Shown here piece by piece: positions 17,485-25,367 of a stretch of DNA of 64,000 nt. Under the pieces are notes generated by a model. The model had not been told where the DNA came from. It made no database searches and saw only the letters and a list, made by a program, of their open reading frames with translations. Source of the stretch: Scytonematopsis contorta HA4267-MV1 (GTDB lineage Bacteria > Cyanobacteriota > Cyanobacteriia > Cyanobacteriales > Nostocaceae); assembly GCA_019359035.1 (NCBI GenBank), contig JAHHIC010000040.1, forward strand, positions 62,001 through 126,000. Reading direction: 5' to 3'. How positions within the stretch are numbered: position 1 is the first letter of the stretch; the number at the start of each line of letters is the position of its first letter. The position numbers and the translations under genes were made by a program.

Positions 17485-18966
17485 TTAATCTTCGGTAATC
17501 GGTATATTTAACCAATTGCTAAGTTCTCTTACAATCCAATCGCGCTCATTTTCTGTTAATTTTTTATTTAAAAATTTATTCAAATCATACTGCGTAGTTC
17601 CGACCCAGATAATTATATTAGGAGGAATTTCAATTAACTCCTCTTCTTTACGTGAATTAGTCATTTGGTAATATTTAGCAGTAGAAATTATCTTAAATAT
17701 GTCTTGTTTTCTAAATTTTACTTTCCCTGCAAAACTCAAGGTCTGGTTACCAAATAACTCCTTAGCGATGCTCATATATTTCTCGTCTATTATAATACGT
17801 GTTTTTCCAAATAGGCGAGTTAGGAAAGTCAAGCTATTATGAATTATAAAAGAAATAATAAATAAGAGTACATAAATGTAGATAAAAGATTGTGAAAATG
17901 CTATAGTCATAAACCATATTAATGAAGCAAACATATATGTATACATACTCAGCATTAACCCTATGACTATATATGCTGGTATTAAAGGCTTTCGGAAATT
18001 AACTCCTCGCATTGGGAATAAAATTTCTAACTTTTCTGCATATTTTTTAATGATTATATTGCTATTTTTAAAACTTTTAGCCCCTAATAATTCTGAATCA
18101 TTTATAGATAATTTATCAGAATGCATCAAATTTATTTCCAATGGATTTTCTAATTCCTCCATTGCTGCTGCTACTGAAGTAAAACGACGATTAATACTTG
18201 CTTGTGTCATTACCTTTAGCCAAGCTGTAAATTCTAAGCTCAGATGTTTTATTGGTTCAAATTCGATTTGTAAATCATTTTGAATTAATTCTGCAGGATG
18301 TTTTTTAGTCGCTAAATAAATCAAAGTCGCTCCTAAACTATAGAGGTCAGAAGCAGGAAAAGCTCTACCACCAAATTGTTCGGGAGGCATATAACCATAA
18401 GTCCCAACTATAGTTCTTGTTCCTCCCTCTTTAAAGCTAGTTTGTACAGAACCAAAATCTACTAAATATAAATCACCTGCACTGTGAGCAGAACGATTTG
18501 ATAATAAAATATTACTGGGTTTAATATCACGGTGAATGACTGCTGGTTTGCGGGAATGTAAATAATCCAAAACCTCTAGTAAGGATTTTGCTAACTGTTT
18601 TATTTCAATCTCAGTAAAATTTCGTCCTTCTTGCAAATGTTGTTGAAGTGATTTAGCTTGAATATAAGTTTGAACTAAGGCAAATCCTTGTAAATCAGGT
18701 ATGTCTATTTCAAAATAATCAATATATTTGGGAATTGCTGGATGCGATAATGATTTGAGAGTTTCTGCTTCTCTTTCAAATAGCTTTAAGTCTTCCCAGC
18801 GAAAGTCATTATCAAACGCTAAAATTTTAATAACAACTTGCTTCTGCGTTTGTGAATCTAAGGCTAGTAAGGTCTGCCTTCCCCCATTTTGCCCTAATTC
18901 TCTTTGGATTTCGTAGCGATTATGTAATAATTTTTCTGAAGTATAATTAAAGATTTTTTCTGACAT
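17485..18966 (-). CDS. Membrane-anchored Ser/Thr protein kinase, tandem paralogue
   Basis: This 493-residue kinase aligns along its whole length with the downstream paralogue. Catalytic features fall at the same positions: LGQNGGRQTLL loop, K47 in VVIKI, HRDIKPSN at 145-152, DFGSVQT, and GTYGYMPPEQFGG. Two hydrophobic segments near 325-385 should cross the membrane. The C-terminus has EIPPNIIIWVGTTQYDL then ENERDWIVRELSNWLNIPI, matching the paralogue's ending. The central and tail parts differ far more than the kinase domains, which suggests separate inputs for the two copies. It is the first gene of the pair. Confidence 0.9.
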   Translation of the reverse strand: MSEKIFNYTSEKLLHNRYEIQRELGQNGGRQTLLALDSQTQKQVVIKILAFDNDFRWEDLKLFEREAETLKSLSHPAIPKYIDYFEIDIPDLQGFALVQTYIQAKSLQQHLQEGRNFTEIEIKQLAKSLLEVLDYLHSRKPAVIHRDIKPSNILLSNRSAHSAGDLYLVDFGSVQTSFKEGGTRTIVGTYGYMPPEQFGGRAFPASDLYSLGATLIYLATKKHPAELIQNDLQIEFEPIKHLSLEFTAWLKVMTQASINRRFTSVAAAMEELENPLEINLMHSDKLSINDSELLGAKSFKNSNIIIKKYAEKLEILFPMRGVNFRKPLIPAYIVIGLMLSMYTYMFASLIWFMTIAFSQSFIYIYVLLFIISFIIHNSLTFLTRLFGKTRIIIDEKYMSIAKELFGNQTLSFAGKVKFRKQDIFKIISTAKYYQMTNSRKEEELIEIPPNIIIWVGTTQYDLNKFLNKKLTENERDWIVRELSNWLNIPITED

Positions 18967-19054
18967 ATTTCCCCATCACAGATAATTTATAAAATATAAG
19001 TTATGTTCTGGCTGTTAGCTCTATTACTTGATTTTACATTCTAAATTTTATTTT

Positions 19055-19078
19055 GGGAGTAGGGAGTAGGGAGTAGGG
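19055..19078. repeat. GGGAGTA heptamer array
   Basis: Three and a half copies of GGGAGTA, on the opposite strand to the CCCCAYT-type array at 5099. It lies in the gene-free stretch 18967-19792, which otherwise holds only AT-rich sequence and the larger heptamer array at 19521-19726. Confidence 0.8.
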
Positions 19079-19520
19079 AAAAACTAGTTTTAATAATTGA
19101 CAAGGATAAATAGTGTTAATTAATACTTGCATTTTAGATGTACTGAGAAAGTAAGTTATTGTATCTTAACTACAAGGCTTAAATTATCTATTCCAGAAAA
19201 AACCAGAAAAACTTGTAACTTTTTTTAGTAATAGCTTGAATGACGATTTTATAAGTAAGGGGTGGGTAGTATTTAAATAAATAAAGCTTTTACGAATTTT
19301 TACATAACTTTACATAGTTACATATTTTCACAATTATTTAGTTAAACAAGAAATTTATAGCTTAAAATAGAATCAAAATTGGTCGTAAGCTTGGGTCTTT
19401 TCCACCATTCGTGCTGAGTCTAGTATTGGTCATTTCCTGGTTCATCACTCAAAAAATGACCACAAGTCTCTCGGTTGTTGTACCAAGCACCTGGCAGATT
19501 AACCCGAGTTTTTTTAAGAA

Positions 19521-19726
19521 TTGTTGACTGTTGGTTGTTGACTGTTGACTGTTGACTGTTGGTTGTTAACTGTTGACTGTTGACTGTTAACTGAATTGCT
19601 GGTGGTGGGTTGGTAATTGGTAATTTGCTTATCAATCAAATCATCAATAGTCAACCGTCAACAGTCAACAGTCAACTATCAACCGTCAACTGTTAACAGT
19701 CAACAGTTAACCGTCAACCCTCAACC
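19521..19726. repeat. Inverted pair of TGTTGAC heptamer arrays
   Basis: The block 19521-19593 is made of TGTTGAC-type heptamers and the block 19649-19726 of the reverse complement (GTCAACA-type). Together they can fold into a long imperfect hairpin upstream of the S9 peptidase gene. No gene lies in the block. Confidence 0.85.
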
Positions 19727-19792
19727 ACTTGCTTACTCGCTTCACTTATGGGAGACTTTCGGCAACAGTCCGAATTCGCAATATGTTGAGAG

Positions 19793-21757
19793 ATGCAATT
19801 TTTCTCTAAGTTTTTCACCAGGTTTTTTGCTACGCTTCTTGCAGTAGTTTTGCTGCCAACTTTCATGGCTATCGCCCAAACAGGTACAATAACGCCAGGT
19901 GATAACCTCGTCGTTGAGGGAATACCACCTATTCCCGTTTCTATAGCGCAAACGGTAGAACGTTATACCAATTTTCGTTCTGCCAGCCTTTCTAGTTGGC
20001 ATCCCACACCGCGGGAAATACTTATTTCTACGCGATTTGCTGATACACCCCAGGTACACTTAGTTAAATTCCCCCAAGGAAGTCGTCAACAGCTAACTTT
20101 CTTTCCGGAACGTGTTGGAGGTGCGAGTTTTCAACCAACTAAAGGTGATTATTTTATCTTTAGTAAAGATATAGGTGGTAATGAATTTAACCAAAATTAT
20201 CGTTATGATTTAGCAACCGGAGAAATCACCCTGTTGACGGATGGTAAATCTAGAAATAGTCGAGGTGTGTGGTCTAATCGTGGAGATAGGATGATTTATA
20301 ATTCCACTCGACGAGATGGTAAAAATAATGATTTCTATATAATTGACCCCACAAATCCCCAAAGTAATAAACTTTTGACACAAATCGAAGGTGGTGGTTG
20401 GGGAGGATTAGATTGGTCTCCTGATGACCGAGAATTGCTGACGTTGGAGTATATTTCTGCCAACGAAAGTTATCTTTGGTCAATAGATACCCAGTCGGGA
20501 GAGAAAAAACTACTGACTCCCAAGAAAGCTAAAGAAAAAGTTGCCTATCGGGGAGGTATTTTTAGTAAAGATGGTAAAGGTTTATATGTCGTCACTGACC
20601 GTGATTCAGAATTTATGCGATTAGCATATGTTGACCTTGCTACTTTTAAACATACTTATCTTACCAATCGTATTCGCTGGGATGTTGAAGAATTAGATAT
20701 TTCTCAGGACGGTAAATTTATCGCTTTTGTTACCAACGAAGATGGTGCTAGCGTATTACGTTTGCTTAACACAGCTACCCGTCGGGAGAAAAAGTTACCC
20801 AATTTACCTGTGGGACAAATAGTTGGTGTAAATTGGCATCGTAATAACGAAGATTTAGGCTTTACATTGGTATCAGCACGCAATACAGCTGATGTATATT
20901 CGCTCAATATTCGCACTAATAAAATAGAGCGTTGGACGACTAGCGAAACAGGTGGAATAAATACAGCGAATTTTTCGGAAGCTGAGTTAGTGCGTTGGAA
21001 AAGCTTTGATGGTAGGCAAATATCAGGTTTTCTTTATCGTCCCCCCTCCAAGTTTACAGGTAAACGTCCAGTCATAATTGATATCCACGGTGGACCAGAA
21101 GCGCAGTTTCGTCCTTCATTTCTTGGTCGTAATAATTACTACCTTAATGAGTTGGGTGTTGCTATGATATTTCCCAATGTTAGGGGTTCGACTGGTTACG
21201 GTAAAACATTTTTATTGCTGGATAATGGTTTTCGTCGAGAAGATTCGGTAAAAGATATCGGTGCTTTGCTCGACTGGATAAAAACTCAACCCGAATTGGA
21301 TGCAGACCGGGTATTAGTAACGGGAGGGAGTTATGGTGGTTATATGTCTTTAGCCACATCTTTTCAATATGCTGACAGAATTCGTGCTGCAATAAATATT
21401 GTCGGGATTTCTAATTTTGTTACATTTTTAGAAAAAACTGAAGATTATCGACGAGATTTGCGACGTGTTGAATATGGTGATGAACGTGACCCAAAAATGC
21501 GGGAGTTTTTATTAAAGATTTCACCTGTTAATAATGCTGACCGGATTAAAAAACCACTGTTTGTAATTCATGGAAAAAATGACCCTCGTGTTCCTTTAAA
21601 TGAAGCTGAACAAATTGTGGCTACTGTGAAGAAAAATAATGTGCCAACCTGGTATTTAATGGCTAAGGATGAGGGACATGGGTTTAGTAAAAAGAAGAAT
21701 ATTGATTTCCAGTTTTATGCAACGGTGATGTTTATTAAGGAGTATTTGTTGAAATAA
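19793..21757 (+). CDS. Secreted prolyl-oligopeptidase family (S9) peptidase
   Basis: The 654-residue protein begins with a signal peptide (MQFFSKFFTRFFATLLAVV... cleaved after MAIAQ or nearby). A TolB/WD-like beta propeller occupies about 60-380, with repeats such as RGGIFSKDGKGLYVVTDRD. The alpha/beta-hydrolase domain follows, with the nucleophile in GGSYGGYMS (S513), acid in GKNDPRVP (D597) and His in EGHGF (H629); the oxyanion-region motif DIHGGPEAQFRP is present. This is the acylaminoacyl-peptidase/dipeptidyl-peptidase type of S9 enzyme, probably periplasmic and cutting short peptides. All catalytic residues are in place. It stands alone, followed by a terminator. Confidence 0.92.
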   Translation: MQFFSKFFTRFFATLLAVVLLPTFMAIAQTGTITPGDNLVVEGIPPIPVSIAQTVERYTNFRSASLSSWHPTPREILISTRFADTPQVHLVKFPQGSRQQLTFFPERVGGASFQPTKGDYFIFSKDIGGNEFNQNYRYDLATGEITLLTDGKSRNSRGVWSNRGDRMIYNSTRRDGKNNDFYIIDPTNPQSNKLLTQIEGGGWGGLDWSPDDRELLTLEYISANESYLWSIDTQSGEKKLLTPKKAKEKVAYRGGIFSKDGKGLYVVTDRDSEFMRLAYVDLATFKHTYLTNRIRWDVEELDISQDGKFIAFVTNEDGASVLRLLNTATRREKKLPNLPVGQIVGVNWHRNNEDLGFTLVSARNTADVYSLNIRTNKIERWTTSETGGINTANFSEAELVRWKSFDGRQISGFLYRPPSKFTGKRPVIIDIHGGPEAQFRPSFLGRNNYYLNELGVAMIFPNVRGSTGYGKTFLLLDNGFRREDSVKDIGALLDWIKTQPELDADRVLVTGGSYGGYMSLATSFQYADRIRAAINIVGISNFVTFLEKTEDYRRDLRRVEYGDERDPKMREFLLKISPVNNADRIKKPLFVIHGKNDPRVPLNEAEQIVATVKKNNVPTWYLMAKDEGHGFSKKKNIDFQFYATVMFIKEYLLK

Positions 21758-21769
21758 TCCTGAAATTTT

Positions 21770-21809
21770 TGTAGAGACGTTACATGTAACGTCTCTACAT
21801 TTTTTTTTT
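21770..21809 (+). terminator. Palindrome plus T-run, intrinsic terminator
   Basis: A 30-base perfect palindrome (half-site TGTAGAGACGTTACA) starts 12 bases after the peptidase stop and is followed by nine Ts. It has the form of an intrinsic terminator and is identical in sequence to the palindrome inside the gene at 12574. Confidence 0.8.
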
Positions 21810-21876
21810 AATTTCGGTTATTTTTTTGTAATCTGGTAGAATTAAAATTCACCTGCTGACTATACGGACTCAACCA

Positions 21877-22551
21877 ATGCTGAAATCCCAATATAGAATG
21901 CTCGCAACTGACTATGATTCTACCATTGCAAACAAGAGAGTTATAACTCCCAGTGCAGAAAAAGCTTTATTACAAGCCAAAGAAGCGGGTTTTTTGCTAA
22001 GCATAGTTACTGGACGTGAATTAAATAACTTGTTAAGAATTTGTCCGCTAATCCCCATGTTTGACCTAATAGTTGCAGAAAACGGAGCAGTGCTATATTC
22101 TCCTAGTACTGGTCAAATAGAACTATTAGGAGACCCACCTGCTATAGAATTGATTAGTCAACTGATGCATCATAGGATTCCATTTAATCAAGACCGGGTG
22201 ATGACTACGGTAGAGAGTTGCTATAAAGAAAAGGTGGTTTCTTTTATTGATGAATTAGAGTTACCGCTACATATAATCTATCACAGTAGCTGGATGCTTA
22301 TTTTACCTTTGGGAGTCCATAAAGGATATGGACTTGGAAAAGCATTAACCCGTTTTAATATTACTAGCGACCAAGTAATTGGTTTTGGAGATGCAGAAAA
22401 CGATTTTGATTTATTAGAATTTTGTGGATTTTCTGTTGCTGTGAGTAATGCTTTGGATGAATTAAAAGCAAAGGCTGATTGGGTTGCGAGTCAAGAAAGT
22501 GGAGATGGTGTTGCTGAATTTATTTGGGAGTTTTTAATCAAGGAACAATAA
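21877..22551 (+). CDS. HAD-superfamily hydrolase (type IIB, Cof-like)
   Basis: The 224-residue protein has HAD motif I as DYDSTIA (D12, D14), a motif II region SIVTGRE, a lysine in the HKGYGLGKAL segment, and motif IV as GFGDAENDFDLLEF. The cap between motifs II and III is of the short C2 type. Such proteins remove phosphate from sugars, nucleotides or sugar-like alcohols; the substrate is unknown. The first D in motif I is followed by Y rather than the common L/M, within family range. A start at the internal ATG at 21898 is possible but would remove little. Confidence 0.88.
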   Translation: MLKSQYRMLATDYDSTIANKRVITPSAEKALLQAKEAGFLLSIVTGRELNNLLRICPLIPMFDLIVAENGAVLYSPSTGQIELLGDPPAIELISQLMHHRIPFNQDRVMTTVESCYKEKVVSFIDELELPLHIIYHSSWMLILPLGVHKGYGLGKALTRFNITSDQVIGFGDAENDFDLLEFCGFSVAVSNALDELKAKADWVASQESGDGVAEFIWEFLIKEQ

Positions 22552-23197
22552 TTATTGTGAGGTTCTTGTGGGGGTGGGTATCCTTGCCTGTCAGTTGTGC
22601 AAATTAACTGGTACAGTTGGTTATGTGATTGAAAACTGCATAAGCTACTATTAGTTGCACCTATATATACTATTTGAATTCTCATATTCCATTGGTTAAG
22701 CACTTCAACAAAGCACAAGGCATTCTTCTCAGGGTGCAACATTGAAAAATTACAAGGTCACAAAGCCTTACGGACAATGGCAATTGTATCCACAAACGTA
22801 GGAGAATGTTGTATTGACAAGTTTTGTGAGTTCTGAAATGGCGTTTATAATTACTCTGTATAAACTAGTTGTCAAAAAACAGTTCATCCGGTAACATTAG
22901 AACTTAGACGTTTTTAAGGAGTTAACACTCAGCATAAAAGTACTAACAGCATTACGTAAAAGGTCTAATGAAAGCTTTTGTTAGCATTAAGATTTTCTCT
23001 CCAACGTTTGCTAATGATAGCTTTCAAAAATCTAACCAATTATTGACAAGTGCTAGGGGTGTAAATATCACAATTTATGACAATGCTGGTTAAGCTTAAT
23101 CAGTCTTGCAGCGCTTTACAAGTCTTTTTCCTTGCTGTTTAGCGGTGGATGAAGCTTGTGCAATTTTCTTTTATCTAAAGTTATTTAGCTTGAGAAA
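22552..23197. other. Gene-free stretch with one dispersed hairpin relative
   Basis: No convincing gene is seen. At 22563-22613, on the minus strand, lies a relative of the 34-base hairpin element found at 36644 and 45385. A 41-codon open frame at 22968-23093 lacks a ribosome-binding site and I do not call it. The rest may be upstream control sequence for the pentapeptide-repeat gene. Confidence 0.4.
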
Positions 23198-24040
23198 TTG
23201 AGATACTTACAAACTGAATCATTAATTTTTTCTGCAATATTTGCGCTTCAAAAATTGCAACCATTATCATTTGCAATAATGTTGTCGCTAATGTGCGTTA
23301 GTTGTTTCCCAATAATTACTTCCGTACGTGCGGATGAGTTGTCAAATATCAGACATTTACAGGAGAAGAAGCGTTGTCCTGGGTGTAATCTTAAGCAAGT
23401 TATGCTTAGAGATGCCTATTTAACTGGTGTTGATTTAAGAAAAGCAAATTTGCAAGATTCTGATTTGAGAAACGCCAATCTAGCAGGTGCAGATTTACGA
23501 CGTGCAAATTTTAGAAATGCGGATTTAAGAGGTGCGGATTTGCGAGGTGCGAATTTGCAAGGGGCAAATTTATGGGGTGCTAATCTTAAAGGTATGAAGA
23601 TAAATGAAGCCACTAATTTAGATGATAAGTGGATGGAGGTTTATCGGGTAGTAAATCTATTAGGGGAAGTTAAAGAGCTAAAGGAGATTGAATTAAAAGG
23701 AGCAAATTTAAGTTATGTGAATCTTGTTAGTGTCAAATTTCAAAAAGTTGATTTAAGTGGCTCTAACTTATCGGGGGCAAATCTTCGAGGTGTGAAATTT
23801 ATTGACACTAATTTGAAAGATGCTAATTTATCGAGTGCAATTTTTACTTCAAGTACAATTTTTAGCGATTGTAATCTTAGCAATGCTAATCTACAAAATA
23901 CTGATTTGAGTCAGGTTGTTTTTAATAATGTTAATTTTAAAAAAACTAACTTTAAAGGAGCAGTTTTAGATATAAACAAACTACCTTTATCTGCTTTATG
24001 CGATGCTACTTTACCAGATGGTAAGAAGCATAAATGTTAA
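23198..24040 (+). CDS. Exported pentapeptide-repeat protein
   Basis: The 280-residue reading starts with TTG; an ATG at 23279 is the alternative and would leave a shorter signal sequence (hydrophobic stretch ending SVRADE). After the likely signal, CPGCNL-type motif (KKRCPGCNLKQ) opens a typical A(D/N)LXX pentapeptide right-handed beta helix in two blocks, about 70-125 and 165-255, separated by a short non-repeat loop. Cyanobacteria have many of these; most have no known role. It is the first of four genes on this strand, 66 bases before the tail-accessory gene, so may be co-transcribed with eCIS-associated genes. Confidence 0.85.
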   Translation: MRYLQTESLIFSAIFALQKLQPLSFAIMLSLMCVSCFPIITSVRADELSNIRHLQEKKRCPGCNLKQVMLRDAYLTGVDLRKANLQDSDLRNANLAGADLRRANFRNADLRGADLRGANLQGANLWGANLKGMKINEATNLDDKWMEVYRVVNLLGEVKELKEIELKGANLSYVNLVSVKFQKVDLSGSNLSGANLRGVKFIDTNLKDANLSSAIFTSSTIFSDCNLSNANLQNTDLSQVVFNNVNFKKTNFKGAVLDINKLPLSALCDATLPDGKKHKC

Positions 24041-24106
24041 ATAATGCTAATTGGTTAAGTGCTAATTGGTTAAATGATTAAGTTAAACTATTAAATTCTT
24101 TTCTCT

Positions 24107-25321
24107 ATGACACAAGATTTTTTTCCTTTTCCCTCTGCAGACTCACTTGAGAGGTTGCGTGTTCACGATGATTTGATTATCAATGCAGAACGATGGAAGT
24201 TTGCCCATAGCTACCACCGTCAACGTCAAAATCTAATTTATCAATCATTGAATCAACCTGGAATAGTAACTGGTTTAGGTGTCAAAGTAATTGATTCACC
24301 AGAAAATGTTTCAGAAGAAGCTAAAAAAAAGCACTGGATAGAGATTCAACCAGGGGTTGCTATTGATATTAATGGAAATCCGATTGTTGTAAATAGTTCA
24401 CTTGAATTATTAGAACGTTGCTATCCAATTGCAGTAGAACCTCCTAAGATAGAAAGTAATATTTACACTACTATATATATTTATATTCAGTATAGAGACC
24501 CAGACAATTTAGAAGTCAATTTCAATTCAGAAAGAATAGTGGAAGGTGTTAAGATAACAACTAATGGACGTAACCCTCCTGCTATTGAAAATGGAGAAAT
24601 TGAACTATGTCGTATTCAGCTTGAATCTGGTTTTCATACATTGAGTAATCCAGAAAATCCATTATCCCCAAAAATCAATGAAATAGATTTAACGCACCGT
24701 ATACAAGCACATTGTAGGTCTCTTGCTCATGTCCGGGTAGGATGTGCTGTGGGTACAGAAAGTCAAGTTTATAAGGGTTTTCGGGCTTTAATTAACTCAT
24801 TAGATGGTTTATTTAATACTCTACAAGGAAATGTTTATGAAGAGGATATTAATCTTAAAAATATTAATTTAAATGCTAAATTTGATTTACTTTATTTTTC
24901 AATAGAGACTTTTTCTCAGTTGAGACAAGGTAATGTTGAACTCGATGTTGTAAAGGATTTTTTGAATAATGGTGGTACTTTGATAATTGAAGTAGATGCC
25001 TTTAACTCTGATTTAGAGAAAACTTTGGAACAAGACTTATTATCTTCTGAAGTTTTTATTCACTGGCATGATTTTGAAAATCATAACTTTCAACTATTAA
25101 AGTATCCTTTTTTGTTTACAAGTTTACCTATTTTTTATTGCCAAGGAATTGAAATCAAACTATCTCAAAAAGGTCAAATTATTTTGATTACAGAGCGATT
25201 CCTTTATGCTTGTAGTGGTATTAATCTAAGTCGTAATGATATTCGCGTAGCTCATGAATTAGGCATTAACTTATTATATCTTGCTTGGCAAAGAAGGCAT
25301 TTGCATGAACTAATGAAATGA
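24107..25321 (+). CDS. eCIS-associated protein with tail-type N-domain and DUF4159-like C-domain
   Basis: The 404-residue protein has an N-terminal segment of a type often seen in phage-tail and eCIS accessory proteins: LERLRVHDDLIINAERW, then AHSYHRQRQNL, then GIVTGLGVKV, then a beta domain with IQPGVAIDINGNPIVV. The C-terminal ~140 residues (FDLLYFSIETFSQLR... NNGGTLIIEVDAF) resemble DUF4159, a ThuA/glutamine-amidotransferase-like fold without obvious catalytic Cys. It precedes two membrane-anchored genes by 46 bases in the same direction. The likely role is a structural part of the injector base or its membrane connection; this is inference from the N-domain and position. Confidence 0.6.
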   Translation: MTQDFFPFPSADSLERLRVHDDLIINAERWKFAHSYHRQRQNLIYQSLNQPGIVTGLGVKVIDSPENVSEEAKKKHWIEIQPGVAIDINGNPIVVNSSLELLERCYPIAVEPPKIESNIYTTIYIYIQYRDPDNLEVNFNSERIVEGVKITTNGRNPPAIENGEIELCRIQLESGFHTLSNPENPLSPKINEIDLTHRIQAHCRSLAHVRVGCAVGTESQVYKGFRALINSLDGLFNTLQGNVYEEDINLKNINLNAKFDLLYFSIETFSQLRQGNVELDVVKDFLNNGGTLIIEVDAFNSDLEKTLEQDLLSSEVFIHWHDFENHNFQLLKYPFLFTSLPIFYCQGIEIKLSQKGQIILITERFLYACSGINLSRNDIRVAHELGINLLYLAWQRRHLHELMK

Positions 25322-25367
25322 TTTTAGCCCACAACTGATTTCTGAAATTTTGTATTAAAAGGGAACT

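Noticed and set aside
19521-19726. Possible CRISPR array
   Set aside because: The units are 7-base heptamers with no unique spacers and no cas genes nearby; they are STRR-type repeats.
22968-23093. 41-codon frame before the pentapeptide gene
   Set aside because: No ribosome-binding site and no family; too short to support.
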